DNA of 64,000 bases from Haemophilus paracuniculus (GTDB taxonomy: Bacteria; Pseudomonadota; Gammaproteobacteria; Enterobacterales; Pasteurellaceae): assembly GCF_002015115.1 (NCBI RefSeq), contig NZ_MUYA01000008.1:136650-200649 (forward strand), read 5' to 3'. This document shows positions 19,100 through 27,935 of this stretch, one piece after another. Made by a program: the position numbers and the translations under genes. Under the pieces are notes generated by a model. It had not been told where the DNA came from. It searched no databases and saw only the letters and a list, made by a program, of their open reading frames with translations. How positions within the stretch are numbered: the stretch's first letter is position 1; each line of letters starts with the position of its first letter.

Positions 19100-19855
19100 C
19101 TAATTTGCGATAATTACCTCAACCCCCACCGCCTCAATCTGAGCCTTAATTTCGGGGGAAAGTTCATTATCGGTAATCAAGCGGTCAATCTGCGACCATT
19201 CCAGTTCAAGGTTCGGCATTTTACGGCAGATTTTTTGCGATTCCACCAGCACGATCACTTCCCTCGCCACGTCCGCCATTACTTGACTTAACCCGACCAA
19301 CTCGTTGAAGGTGGTTGTGCCACGAGCCAAATCGACCCCGTCCGCCCCGATAAAAAGTTGGTCGAAATCGTAAGAGCGTAGCACCTGTTCCGCCACCTTG
19401 CCTTGAAAAGATTCCGAGCGAGCGTCCCAAGTGCCGCCTGTCATCAGCACAGTCGGCTCGTTTTCGAGGGCGGTTAATTCGTTCGCCAACGCTAACGAAT
19501 TAGTCATAATCACTAAACCCGTTTGATGCAAGGCTTTGACTAACGCTCCCGTGGTGCTGCCGCTGTCGATAATAATACGATTGTGATCTCGAATCAGTTT
19601 CGCCGCCTCATTGGCAATCGCTAACTTTTGTTTTGAAAGATGTTCGCTTTCGTCAATCAACTCGGTTGGCATTTTGATCGCCCCACCATAACGGCGAAGA
19701 AGAAAACCGCTCTCTTCAAGGGCGGTTAAATCCTTACGAATCGTTACTTCCGAAGTCTCAAATAAAGTCGCTAAATCTTCGACACTCACTTCCCCTTGCT
19801 CTTGCACCATTGTCGCAATCAAGTGGCGGCGTTGTTGGGTGTTGCGTTTTGACAT
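19100..19855 (-). CDS. DeoR/GlpR-family transcriptional regulator beside glmS
   Basis: Repressor-type regulator of 251 residues. The N-terminal DeoR helix-turn-helix (VSVEDLATLFETSEVTIRKD, about 18-37) is followed by LTALEESGFLLRRYGGA and a sugar-phosphate-binding DeoRC domain (IDSGSTTGALVKAL, MTGGTWD, FIGADGVDLARGTTTFN). It is encoded directly upstream of glmS on the same strand, as in H. influenzae and other gammaproteobacteria, so control of amino-sugar synthesis is the likely role. That target is inferred. Start at MSKRNTQQRRH with a weak ribosome site. Confidence 0.85.
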   Translation of the reverse strand: MSKRNTQQRRHLIATMVQEQGEVSVEDLATLFETSEVTIRKDLTALEESGFLLRRYGGAIKMPTELIDESEHLSKQKLAIANEAAKLIRDHNRIIIDSGSTTGALVKALHQTGLVIMTNSLALANELTALENEPTVLMTGGTWDARSESFQGKVAEQVLRSYDFDQLFIGADGVDLARGTTTFNELVGLSQVMADVAREVIVLVESQKICRKMPNLELEWSQIDRLITDNELSPEIKAQIEAVGVEVIIAN

Positions 19856-20004
19856 ATTGAACCTCGATCATAAATTTCGTTTTAAGTTTCGATTCGTAAA
19901 AACGGACGGCATTATAAAGAGAATGATCAAAAAGTAAAAGGAAAATTTGAAAAATGCTCAACAAGGGGGTAGATTGAGCCAAATTTCTGCGAGAGAGTTA
20001 CATA

Positions 20005-20484
20005 ATGGAAAAAATCGAAAATCAGACCCCTTGCCCGTGCCAATCGGGCAAACATTATGGCGAATGTTGCCAACCGTTTCACGCATTTAGCCAATATCCC
20101 CCCACCGCCGAACAGCTAATGCGTTCTCGCTACACGGCGTTTTACTTGGCGAATGCGGATTACATCGTGCAAACCACCGTGCCAGCTCAACAGCCGTTGC
20201 TTGATGTGGCGGCAATCCAAGCGTGGGGCGAAAACACCGAATGGGCGGGGTTGGAAATCGTGCAACATCAACCGCAGATCAGCAAAATCCACAGCCAAGT
20301 GGAATTTAACGCTTTCTTTCGAACCGAAAGTAAAATAGAAACCCACCACGAAAAATCTCTATTCGTCCAAATTAACGGACGCTGGTTTTTTGTCGATCCC
20401 ACCGTACCATTACCCGCACAAAAACAGCCCTGCTTTTGCGGTTCGGGCAAAAAATTTAAGCATTGTTGTGGGGCGTGGTTGTAG
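20005..20484 (+). CDS. ychJ: YchJ-family protein with two SEC-C zinc motifs (UPF0225)
   Basis: Protein of 159 residues with a SEC-C metal-binding motif at each end: [17 protein letters not shown] (about 9-25) and [14 protein letters not shown] near the C-terminus. Between them lies an NTF2-like region ([25 protein letters not shown]). The biochemical role is unknown. ATG at 20005; divergent from the deoR gene. Confidence 0.88.
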   Translation: MEKIENQTPCPCQSGKHYGECCQPFHAFSQYPPTAEQLMRSRYTAFYLANADYIVQTTVPAQQPLLDVAAIQAWGENTEWAGLEIVQHQPQISKIHSQVEFNAFFRTESKIETHHEKSLFVQINGRWFFVDPTVPLPAQKQPCFCGSGKKFKHCCGAWL

Positions 20485-20590
20485 TTCCAAACGATTAGTT
20501 TTTTGATATTCCATTTGGTTATTTGCACCCCCTGATTTTTTGCCTAAAATGCCTCGCAATTTTGTTTTACCTATCAATAAGGAATGAATT

Positions 20591-21370
20591 ATGTTGAAAA
20601 AATTATCAGTGATTGCGTTATCGGCGGTAGCATTAGCCACTTCGGTGCAGGCGGTGGCGAAAGAGAGTTTGTTAGAGCGTATCAATAATAAAGGCACGAT
20701 CACGGTCGGCACGGAAGGCACTTACGCCCCGTTCACTTACCACGACGCAAGCGGTAGATTAACGGGCTACGATGTGGAAGTTACCAAAGCGGTGGCGGAA
20801 AAATTGGGCGTGAAAGTCGATTTTAAAGAGACCCAATGGGACGCAATGTTGGCAGGTTTGAAAGCGGATCGCTTTGATCTCGTGGCGAACCAAGTGGGCT
20901 TAACCACCCCAGAACGCCAAGCGACCTTTGATAAATCAGAATCATACAGTTGGAGCGGTGCGATGTTGGTGGCTCGTCAAGATTCCACCATTACCGCCCC
21001 AGAGCAAGTGAAAGGCGTAAAAGCGGCTCAAACCCTCAGCTCAAACTACGGCGAATTGGCTCGCAAATATCAAGCGGAGATCGTGCCGATTGACGGTATG
21101 GCACAAGGGTTATTGTTAATCCAGCAAAAACGTGCGGACGTTACGTTCAACGACTCGCTTGCGTTACTCGATTACCTCAAAAAGAACCCAAATTCAGGCT
21201 TAAAACCCGTTTGGGAATCAACCGAAAAAGTGGGTGCTGGCTTTATTGCGAACAAAGGCAACGATGAAGCCCTCGCCAAAATCAGCCAAGCGGTTGTCGA
21301 ATTGCAAAAAGATGGTACACTAAAAAAATTAGGCGAACAGTTCTTCGGTAAAGATATTAGTGTTAAATAA
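20591..21370 (+). CDS. amino-acid ABC transporter, periplasmic binding protein
   Basis: Family 3 solute-binding protein of 259 residues with signal peptide (MLKKLSVIALSAVALATSVQ, cleaved near AVAKE). The polar amino-acid receptor start is seen in KGTITVGTEGTYAPFTYHD, then GYDVEVTKAVAEKLGVKVDF and WDAMLAGLKADRFDLVANQV. It resembles FliY/TcyJ-type cystine receptors and the H. influenzae HI1080 product. Precise ligand is not determined; cystine or cysteine is my best guess. First of three genes with the permease and ATPase. Confidence 0.88.
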   Translation: MLKKLSVIALSAVALATSVQAVAKESLLERINNKGTITVGTEGTYAPFTYHDASGRLTGYDVEVTKAVAEKLGVKVDFKETQWDAMLAGLKADRFDLVANQVGLTTPERQATFDKSESYSWSGAMLVARQDSTITAPEQVKGVKAAQTLSSNYGELARKYQAEIVPIDGMAQGLLLIQQKRADVTFNDSLALLDYLKKNPNSGLKPVWESTEKVGAGFIANKGNDEALAKISQAVVELQKDGTLKKLGEQFFGKDISVK

Positions 21371-22076
21371 TTTCCTCACTTCCTTGCCATTTATGACGGA
21401 CGCACGGGCGGAACTCGTGATAAATGGCTTTCTTCCTATGGTGCAAGCGGCGTTTTTAGTTTCGATTCCGCTTGCACTTGCGTCTTTTATTATAGGAATG
21501 ATGATTGCAGTGGGCGTGGCGTTGGTGCGTGTTACCCCTGCAAGCGGTTGGATTCATCGGATTTTTCTCTGGCTAGTCAAAGGCTACATTTCGATCATTC
21601 GTGGCACGCCAATGTTGGTGCAGATTTGTATCGTGTTCTACGGCTTGCCAGCGATTGGGATTTTTATCGATCCAATCCCAGCGGCAATCATCGGCTTTTC
21701 CCTCAACATCGGGGCTTACGGATCGGAAACCATTCGGGCGGCGATTTTGTCTGTGCCAAAAGGACAATGGGAAGCAGGTTACACCATTGGTATGACCTAT
21801 ATGCAGACTTTCCGCCGCATTATCGCCCCCCAAGCGTTCCGTGTTGCCGTGCCGCCATTGAGCAACACTTTTATCGGCTTGTTTAAAGACACCTCGCTCG
21901 CCTCGGTGGTTACGGTTACGGAAATGTTCCGTGTCGCTCAACAAGTGGCGAATATGTCCTACGACTTCCTGCCCGTTTACATCGAAGCAGGCTTGATCTA
22001 CTGGGCATTCTGCTGGGTGCTTTTCCTGATCCAAGCCCGCCTCGAAAAACGCTTTGATCGGTTTGTGGCGAAGTAA
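21360..22076 (+). CDS. amino-acid ABC transporter permease (HisM/GlnP type)
   Basis: Inner-membrane permease of 238 residues. It carries the EAA loop motif (SVPKGQWEAGYTIGMTYMQT...RRIIAPQAFRVAVPP), which contacts the ATPase, and SIIRGTPMLVQ. The GTG start at 21360 overlaps the end of the receptor gene by 11 bp and gives an N-terminus like relatives; an ATG at 21393 is the alternative. Works with the receptor upstream and the ATPase 172 bp downstream, from which it is split by a repeat. Confidence 0.87.
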   Translation: MLNNFLTSLPFMTDARAELVINGFLPMVQAAFLVSIPLALASFIIGMMIAVGVALVRVTPASGWIHRIFLWLVKGYISIIRGTPMLVQICIVFYGLPAIGIFIDPIPAAIIGFSLNIGAYGSETIRAAILSVPKGQWEAGYTIGMTYMQTFRRIIAPQAFRVAVPPLSNTFIGLFKDTSLASVVTVTEMFRVAQQVANMSYDFLPVYIEAGLIYWAFCWVLFLIQARLEKRFDRFVAK

Positions 22077-22081
22077 ACTTT

Positions 22082-22230
22082 TTACCCTCTCCCTGATTTT
22101 TCTTCTCAACGAAGAAAAATCTGTCCCTCTCCCGTAAACGGGAGAGGGGTTTAATAGAAAAACTCTCGCCCACTTGTGGGAGAGAGACAGTTTTAAATGC
22201 GTTTAGCATTTAAAACAGAGAGAGGGAATA
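22082..22230. repeat. dispersed hairpin repeat family B, copy B1
   Basis: About 145 bp between the permease and ATPase genes. Modules in order: CCCTCTCCCT, hairpin GATTTTTCTTC-TCAAC-GAAGAAAAATC (22095-22121), CTGTCC, hairpin CCTCTCCCGT-AA-ACGGGAGAGG, spacer TTTAATAGAAA, hairpin ACTCTCGCCCACTTGTGGGAGAGAG, then ACAG plus hairpin TTTTAAATGC-GTTTA-GCATTTAAAA and CAGAGAGAGGG. Copy B2 at 49.85-50.06 kb has the same order. Confidence 0.85.
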
Positions 22231-22248
22231 AACAATGAAATATAAATT

Positions 22249-22995
22249 ATGCTAAAAATCCGCAACATTCACAAAACTTTCGGCGATAATCCCATTTTGC
22301 GTGGGATTGATCTGGATATTGAAAAAGGGCAAGTGGTGGTAATTCTCGGGCCTTCTGGCTCGGGCAAAACCACTTTTTTGCGTTGTTTAAACGCCCTCGA
22401 AATGCCCGAGCAGGGGACGCTAAATTTTGACGGAAACGCACCGCTTGCGGTGGATTTTTCCGCCCGTCCGTCCAAAAAGGAAATTCTCGCCCTGAGACGC
22501 AAATCGGGAATGGTGTTCCAAAATTACAACCTGTTTCCGCATAAAACGGCATTAGAAAATATCATCGAAGCCCCTGTTTTTGTGCAGGGTAAAGCCGTTG
22601 AACAAGCCAAGCAAGAGGCGATGGCGTTGCTTGCAAAAGTGGGCTTGGCGGATAAAGCGGATCTCTACCCGTTCCAACTGTCGGGCGGACAACAGCAACG
22701 GGTCGGCATTGCCCGAGCCTTGGCGATTCAGCCTGAATTGATGTTGTTTGATGAACCCACTTCCGCCCTCGACCCCGAATTAGTGCAAGATGTGCTAAAC
22801 ACGATGAAAGAGCTTGCCAACGAGGGCTGGACAATGGTGGTGGTAACGCACGAAATCAAATTCGCCCTCGATGTGGCGGACGTGGTGGTGGTAATGGACG
22901 GCGGCGAAATTGTCGAACAAGGCTCGCCCGAAGCCCTGTTCAACAACCCCCAACACGAACGCACGAAACGGTTTTTACAGCAAATTCGGGTTTAA
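22249..22995 (+). CDS. amino-acid ABC transporter ATP-binding protein
   Basis: ATPase of 248 residues. Walker A GPSGSGKTTFLRCLNALE (about 35-52), Q-loop MVFQNYNLFPHKTALEN, ABC signature LSGGQQQRVGIARALAI, Walker B LMLFDEPTSALDPE and switch His in VVVTHEI all intact. It completes the amino-acid importer with the two genes upstream. No good ribosome site precedes the ATG at 22249; the family B repeat ends 20 bp upstream and a tiny 6-codon ORF starts at 22234, so translation may depend on sequence supplied by the repeat. Confidence 0.92.
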   Translation: MLKIRNIHKTFGDNPILRGIDLDIEKGQVVVILGPSGSGKTTFLRCLNALEMPEQGTLNFDGNAPLAVDFSARPSKKEILALRRKSGMVFQNYNLFPHKTALENIIEAPVFVQGKAVEQAKQEAMALLAKVGLADKADLYPFQLSGGQQQRVGIARALAIQPELMLFDEPTSALDPELVQDVLNTMKELANEGWTMVVVTHEIKFALDVADVVVVMDGGEIVEQGSPEALFNNPQHERTKRFLQQIRV

Positions 22996-23042
22996 TCCTT
23001 TTGCAAGGGGTAGGATTTTACAAAATTTCGCATTAGATATTG

Positions 23043-23219
23043 TTACTTTCTTTGCACGAGCAAAGAAAGTAACCAAAGAAACACGCCCCGAGCATTTTGC
23101 TGATGTTTCGCTTGTTTCTAATTTCTGCGGTCGATTTGTAAACTCGCTTGCTTCGCAAGCTCAAACAGTACAAATCGCCCTTGAAATTAACGAAACCGCT
23201 CAACGCAAAATGACGGGGG
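23043..23219. repeat. dispersed structured repeat family C, copy C1
   Basis: A 177-bp element between the ABC ATPase and mscL. It begins with hairpin TTACTTTCTTTG-CACGAG-CAAAGAAAGTAA and has a second, long-range hairpin GATTTGTA...TACAAATC (about 23133-23176) enclosing GCTTG-CTTCG-CAAGC. It ends CAACGCAAAATGACGGGGG. Two further copies are at 29.82-29.99 and (inverted) 56.23-56.40 kb. One frame reads VTFFARAKKVTKE, a string often mispredicted as protein from such repeats. Confidence 0.9.
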
Positions 23220-23311
23220 ATTTATTCGAGCAAGGATTCAAAATGTGAGGCAAATTCTTAATGAAACTGAAATTTTCAAAAATCCCACCCCTTGTAGCCA
23301 TTTAGAAAATA

Positions 23312-23340
23312 AAAAAACCGCTCAATCGAGCGGTTTTCTA
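23312..23340 (-). terminator. mscL terminator
   Basis: Reading the minus strand, AAAACCGCTC-GATT-GAGCGGTTTTTTT; it lies 10 bp past the mscL stop. Confidence 0.85.
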
Positions 23341-23349
23341 TTTTCTACA

Positions 23350-23748
23350 TTACTGTTTTTTCGCTAATAAATCACGAATTTCAGCAAGTAATTTTTCTTG
23401 TGCTGGTGGCTCTGCTGGGGCGGCTGGTTCTGGGGCTTTTTTGAGTGAGTTGATCAATTTCACCATACCAAACACCGCAATCGCGATAATTAAGAAATCA
23501 AATACGTTTTGGATAAATGCACCGTATTTGATCATTACCGCTTCGGTTTCGCCTTGTTTTTCTTGTAAAGTGATTGCAAGATCTTTGAAATCTACGCCGC
23601 CGATTAACCAACCGATTGGTGGCATAATCACATCGCTGACAAGTGAAGAAACGATTTTACCGAACGCACCGCCGATGATCACACCGACAGCCATATCTAC
23701 TACGTTACCTTTTACCGCAAATTCACGGAACTCTTTTAAAATGCTCAT
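23350..23748 (-). CDS. mscL: large-conductance mechanosensitive channel MscL
   Basis: Inner-membrane channel of 132 residues that opens under hypo-osmotic stress. N-terminal [22 protein letters not shown]1 with [22 protein letters not shown], and TM2 ([18 protein letters not shown]) are as in E. coli, with a charged C-terminal bundle ([14 protein letters not shown]) after a Pro/Ala linker. Single gene with its own terminator. Confidence 0.96.
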   Translation of the reverse strand: MSILKEFREFAVKGNVVDMAVGVIIGGAFGKIVSSLVSDVIMPPIGWLIGGVDFKDLAITLQEKQGETEAVMIKYGAFIQNVFDFLIIAIAVFGMVKLINSLKKAPEPAAPAEPPAQEKLLAEIRDLLAKKQ

Positions 23749-23838
23749 TTTAAATCCTTAATAAAAAATTGATGTTCTTTTGCCGAAGCAAAATAGGGGG
23801 CGAATTATACATAAATTCGCCATTTTTGTTAGTGAAAT

Positions 23839-24366
23839 TTAACAAACTTTACTTAATTGTTTACCGAAGCGTTGCACCTGTTGCCAGTCGGTGTATTCGT
23901 ATTCTTTGCTGGCATCGGTGTCGCCTTTGGTGATCTTCATTATCAGTTGAATGCAGAGGCGGTCGAGTAAGGTGTAGCGAGGGTAAAATAAAGCCCCTGC
24001 GAACACTTCCACCACCGTGGGTTGCCATTTGATGCGAGCCAGCAATTTGCGGGTGTAGGTGTTGGTTTGCGGGGTGTTGCGGGTGGCTTTGCGAGCGGTC
24101 AGATTCACGCTAAAAAAGGAGGTGCGTTTTTGGTTGAGTAGGGCGAAATGTTTTTCGATAAATTGTTCGAGCAATTTATCAAAATGCCCGTAGCGAATGG
24201 ACGCCCCGATCACGATTTGATCGTAGCTCGCCAAAATTTCAGGGGAAATACCCGCTTGTTCCCGCAGGGAAAGCACTTCGGTGGCGTGGTCAATATGGCT
24301 GGCAAGTTTTTCGGCAATTTTCTTGGTTTGACCGTCATTAGTGAGATAGAGAATTAAGGTTTTCAT
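23839..24366 (-). CDS. hemG: protoporphyrinogen IX dehydrogenase (menaquinone) HemG
   Basis: Flavodoxin-like FMN enzyme of 175 residues oxidising protoporphyrinogen IX with quinone as acceptor. It starts MKTLILYLTNDGQTKKIAEK (FMN phosphate loop) and contains VIGASIRYGHFDKLLEQFI and the HemG-specific long insert FFSVNLTARKATRNTPQTN. Adjacent to trkH without a gap, the same trkH-hemG order as E. coli. Confidence 0.94.
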   Translation of the reverse strand: MKTLILYLTNDGQTKKIAEKLASHIDHATEVLSLREQAGISPEILASYDQIVIGASIRYGHFDKLLEQFIEKHFALLNQKRTSFFSVNLTARKATRNTPQTNTYTRKLLARIKWQPTVVEVFAGALFYPRYTLLDRLCIQLIMKITKGDTDASKEYEYTDWQQVQRFGKQLSKVC

Positions 24367-25845
24367 TTAATCTTTCCAAAATACAGGGCTTAAAATAACG
24401 AGAAGCGTGAACACTTCCAAACGACCGCACACCATTGCAATGGTCAGCACCCATTTGGCGGCGTCTGGCACTTGGGTGAAATTACTGCTCACCGAGCCGA
24501 GGGCTGGCCCGAGATTGTTGAGACTGGCGACCACCGCATTGAAGCCGTCAAAGGGTTCCATTCCACAGGCGATTACCGCTAACCAGCAGACCAAAAAGAC
24601 AAACAAGTAGGCGGCGAAAAACGCCCAAATACCTTCTTCAATCCGTTCGGAAAAAACGTGTTTGCCGAGTTTGATTGGCTTGACCGTGTTCGGGTGAACG
24701 AAGCGGTGTATTTCTCGGTTGGCTTGCAAATAAAGTAATAGCACGCGGATCACTTTCAATCCTCCCCCCGTTGAGCCAGCACAACCGCCGATAAAGGAAG
24801 CCAGCACCAGCAAAATCGGCAAAAAGGACGACCACGAGGAAAAATCGGTAGTAGTGAAGCCTGCGGTGGTGGAAATCGACACCGATTGAAATAACGCTTG
24901 CTCAAAGGTGGTTTTTGGGTCGTCAAAATAGTTGTAAAAGCTCAACACCACCACGCAAGTTACGAACAGGGCGAGCTGAATAAATACGAACGAGCGAAAT
25001 TCATAATCCTGCCAGTAAAGGCGGCTAAAAATCGACTGTTTGCGTTTGTTGTTGCGATCTTTGAGTTGGTCGAACAGGGCAAAATGCAAGCCGAAATTAC
25101 AGGACGAAATCAGCAAAAAGGCGACCGTGATGTAGTTGATCGCCGAGCTGTTAAAGTAGCCGATACTCGCATCGTGGGTGGAAAATCCGCCAATCGAAAT
25201 GGTGGCAAAACTGTGGGAAATTGCATCGAACGGGGTCATTCCTGCCAGCCAAAAGGCGAAAGCACAAAGCACCGTCAGCGTGAGGTAAATCTGCCAGAGC
25301 ATTTTTGAGGTTTCGGCGAAGCGTGGCCGCATTTTTTGATCTTTGAGCGGGCCAGGCATTTCCGCACGGTATAATTTGCCGAGACCGATCATCGGAATAA
25401 TCGCAATCGCAAGCACGATGATCCCCATTCCGCCTAGCCATTGCAGAAATTGGCGATAGAACAACATCGCTTTGGGTAGGGTGTCTAAGCCCGTAATCAC
25501 GGTCGCCCCCGTGGTGGTTAGCCCCGAAAACGACTCAAACACCGATTCGCTAAAATTCAAATCAGGCTTTTCGAGCAGAATAAAAGGCACAGCCCCCAAC
25601 GAGCCAAGCACCACCCAGAACAGCACCACAATTAAAAATCCCTCACGGGAACGCAGTTCGTTTTTGTGCTTGCGACAGAACCACCAAAGCACCGCCCCAA
25701 CGGTAAAATTGAGCAGAAAGGCTTCCAAAAAGGCTCGACCGCCGCCGTCATCATAAATTAACGCCACGAACGCAGGCACAAGCATTGTGAATGAAAAGCT
25801 CATCACAAGAATGCCGACAATTCGCATAATGGTAAAAAACTGCAC
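24367..25845 (-). CDS. trkH: Trk potassium uptake protein TrkH
   Basis: Membrane K+ channel subunit of about 492 residues, built from four M1-P-M2 repeats. Selectivity-filter regions are recognisable (FSGLTTTGATVITGLD, SISTTAGFTTTDFSSW, LNNLGPALGS), as is GGCAGSTGGGLKVIRV. I chose the GTG at 25845 (MQFFTIMRIVGILV, after GAGGT) over an upstream ATG at 25917, because relatives start near MxFRxxxRIVG. Works with cytosolic TrkA, not encoded here. Followed directly by hemG. Confidence 0.94.
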   Translation of the reverse strand: MQFFTIMRIVGILVMSFSFTMLVPAFVALIYDDGGGRAFLEAFLLNFTVGAVLWWFCRKHKNELRSREGFLIVVLFWVVLGSLGAVPFILLEKPDLNFSESVFESFSGLTTTGATVITGLDTLPKAMLFYRQFLQWLGGMGIIVLAIAIIPMIGLGKLYRAEMPGPLKDQKMRPRFAETSKMLWQIYLTLTVLCAFAFWLAGMTPFDAISHSFATISIGGFSTHDASIGYFNSSAINYITVAFLLISSCNFGLHFALFDQLKDRNNKRKQSIFSRLYWQDYEFRSFVFIQLALFVTCVVVLSFYNYFDDPKTTFEQALFQSVSISTTAGFTTTDFSSWSSFLPILLVLASFIGGCAGSTGGGLKVIRVLLLYLQANREIHRFVHPNTVKPIKLGKHVFSERIEEGIWAFFAAYLFVFLVCWLAVIACGMEPFDGFNAVVASLNNLGPALGSVSSNFTQVPDAAKWVLTIAMVCGRLEVFTLLVILSPVFWKD

Positions 25846-25914
25846 AAAAACCTCAAAAATCTGCTTACAAGCGGTTAGATTGGGGCGAATTTTAGCAAAA
25901 AAGCCCCAAAACGA

Positions 25915-25940
25915 CAAAAGCCCCCAAGTTGGGGGCTTTG
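25915..25940 (-). terminator. terminator of the DUF937/OmpA gene
   Basis: AAAGCCCCC-AAGTT-GGGGGCTTT, with a T-rich tail on the minus strand (TTTTGTCGTTTT). Confidence 0.85.
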
Positions 25941-25955
25941 TATTAAGAGAGAAAA

Positions 25956-27935
25956 TTAACGCGCGTTAAACTCAATACGGCGGTTTTTCGCACGACCCTC
26001 TGCGGTGTTGTTGTCCGCCACTGGGTTTTCTTGACCGTAACCTTTCGCGGTTAAGGCACTTTCTTCCACGCCTTTGCTCACTAAGTAGTTACGCACAGCG
26101 ATTGCACGTTTTTCAGAAAGTTGTTGGTTCGCAGCGGCGTTACCTGTGTTGTCGGTGTAGCCTGCGATTTCGCCTTGGCGTTTGCTTTCCACTAAGTGTT
26201 TCGCAAAGGCGTCTAAACGGCGGAAGTAACGTGAGCTAATTTCTGATGAACCTGTGTTGAACACGATCTCTAAGTCGATTTTGTTCGCATTTACATCAGC
26301 GATTTCTGCCGCTTCTTCTTCCGCTGCGTTCGCTGCTGGGGCTGCGGCTTGTGCAGCTTCTGCCACAGTTACTTTATCTGCATTGATTGAGAAAACATCG
26401 CCTAACACTGATTTCACGTTATCCACAAGGGCAGTTTTCTCGCCTGCATTTGCCACTTGACCCACAAGGTTTACCACTTTATCCGCAAATTCGCCGTTTA
26501 CCGCTGGGAATGCTTTTAATGCGTTCGCTAAACCTGCGAAGTTACCGAAGCTAAATTGTGGTGCGTTAGCATCAACGGCTAATTTATCCACAAGCGGTAA
26601 GTTGCCTGCTAAACCTTTGAAAGCGTCTAAGATGTTCGCTTTTACGCCTTCATTTTGAACTGTACCAGAAACCGTGAAATCTTTATCTGATTTCGCCCAA
26701 CCTAAGTTGCCTAAGCCCTCAACGAGGTTTGCCACTGGGTTGTCTGCTTTCACGCCGTCTGCATTGATGTCGAATGCTGAACCAAGCACGCCTTTCACTT
26801 TATCCACAAGGCTGGCTTTTTCATCGCCGTTTGCTACTTGACCGATTAAGTTGAACGCTTTGTCTGCGAATGAACCGTTTACGTTCGGGAACGCTTTTAA
26901 CGCATCAACCAAACCGCCGAAGTTATTAAAGCTGAATTGTGGTGCGTTCGCATCAACGGCTAATTTATCCACAAGCGGTAAGTTACCTGCTAAACCTTTG
27001 AATGCGTCTAAGATGTTCGCTTTTACACCGTCATTTTGCACTGTACCAGAAACGGTAAAATCTTTGTCTGATTTCGCCCACGCTAAGTTGCCTAAGCCTT
27101 CCACCACTTTTGAAGCAACGCTTGCTGGTGCGGTTTCAGCGGTTGGGGCTGGGGTAGCTTGGGTTGAAGTGGTTGTGCCACCGCAGTTTTTCAAACCGAA
27201 GATCGCCGCTAATAAAGCTAAACCACCGATTACCCATTTGCCTAAGCCAGATTTTTTATCTTCTTTCACCGCAGTCGCTGCTTTGCTTGCGGCTGCCGTT
27301 GCTGATGAAGCCGCAGAAGAAGTGGCTGCTTTCACGGCTGCACCCGCACCCGCTAAACCTGCACCTACTTTCGCTACGTTGCCTAATACATCGTTGAAGT
27401 TACCAGAGAAACCTAATGCACCAAGGGTGTTGCTGTCTAAGTTTGACGCTAAGGCTTTGGTTTGGTCGCCGAGTAAGCCTAAGAAACCGTTTAAGCCTAA
27501 ACCGTTTAAAATTTTGCCTTTGAAGAATGAGAACACGGTTGGCAATAACATTCCCAACACACCTTTGGTGGTGGTTGAAGAAACGTTAAGGTTGTTTGAT
27601 AAGAAATCTGTGATTGAATCTGCACGCTCACCGAACAGGCTTGGTAATAATTTTGCCCCTGTTTCTAATAAGCTACCGCTTGCTGCTGCGTCTGCTTTAC
27701 CCGTTAAAATATCTAACGGATTGCCAGAGAAATTGGTGTTTTTGATTAAATCGAAAAGTGCAGACGCACCTTGTTGGGTGCTTGCTTTTTGGGTCATTCC
27801 GCCTAATACCATTGATAAACCTTTGGTTAAAAGGCTACCACCTTGTTCACCAGAAATGCCGAATTGTTTGGTGATTTGGTTTAACACTAAATCACGCACT
27901 GGGCCTTGCACTAATTGAGATAAATCGAAATTCAT
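25956..27935 (-). CDS. DUF937-OmpA fusion protein with an internal tandem duplication
   Basis: Protein of 659 residues of unknown specific function. It begins without a signal peptide as a DUF937-like helical domain (1 to about 195). A low-complexity Ala/Ser stretch follows (195-225), then one membrane segment (WVIGGLALLAAIFGL, 234-248) and a Thr/Pro linker. Two copies of an approximately 120-residue unit follow (277-396 and 404-522), sharing EGLGNL.WAKSDKDFTVSG and ANILDAFKGLAGNLPLVDKL. The C-terminus is an OmpA-type peptidoglycan-binding domain (552-659: VFNTGSSEIS, GYTDNTGNAAANQQLSEKRA, NRRIEF). A role in anchoring envelope and peptidoglycan is inferred. Confidence 0.82.
   Translation of the reverse strand: MNFDLSQLVQGPVRDLVLNQITKQFGISGEQGGSLLTKGLSMVLGGMTQKASTQQGASALFDLIKNTNFSGNPLDILTGKADAAASGSLLETGAKLLPSLFGERADSITDFLSNNLNVSSTTTKGVLGMLLPTVFSFFKGKILNGLGLNGFLGLLGDQTKALASNLDSNTLGALGFSGNFNDVLGNVAKVGAGLAGAGAAVKAATSSAASSATAAASKAATAVKEDKKSGLGKWVIGGLALLAAIFGLKNCGGTTTSTQATPAPTAETAPASVASKVVEGLGNLAWAKSDKDFTVSGTVQNDGVKANILDAFKGLAGNLPLVDKLAVDANAPQFSFNNFGGLVDALKAFPNVNGSFADKAFNLIGQVANGDEKASLVDKVKGVLGSAFDINADGVKADNPVANLVEGLGNLGWAKSDKDFTVSGTVQNEGVKANILDAFKGLAGNLPLVDKLAVDANAPQFSFGNFAGLANALKAFPAVNGEFADKVVNLVGQVANAGEKTALVDNVKSVLGDVFSINADKVTVAEAAQAAAPAANAAEEEAAEIADVNANKIDLEIVFNTGSSEISSRYFRRLDAFAKHLVESKRQGEIAGYTDNTGNAAANQQLSEKRAIAVRNYLVSKGVEESALTAKGYGQENPVADNNTAEGRAKNRRIEFNAR

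Noticed and set aside
22910..23248. Plus-strand frame across the ATPase end and repeat C1, and a similar frame at 29779-29988
   Set aside because: The shared peptide string (KKVTKE...PEHFADVSL) comes from repeat family C. Copies diverge by compensatory hairpin changes rather than by codon-conserving changes, so I treat it as noncoding.
26851..27918. Open frame of 355 codons on the plus strand
   Set aside because: It is antisense to the DUF937/OmpA gene. Its composition (Pro, Lys, Ala, Asn) mirrors that gene's codon bias, and it has no recognisable domain or ribosome site.
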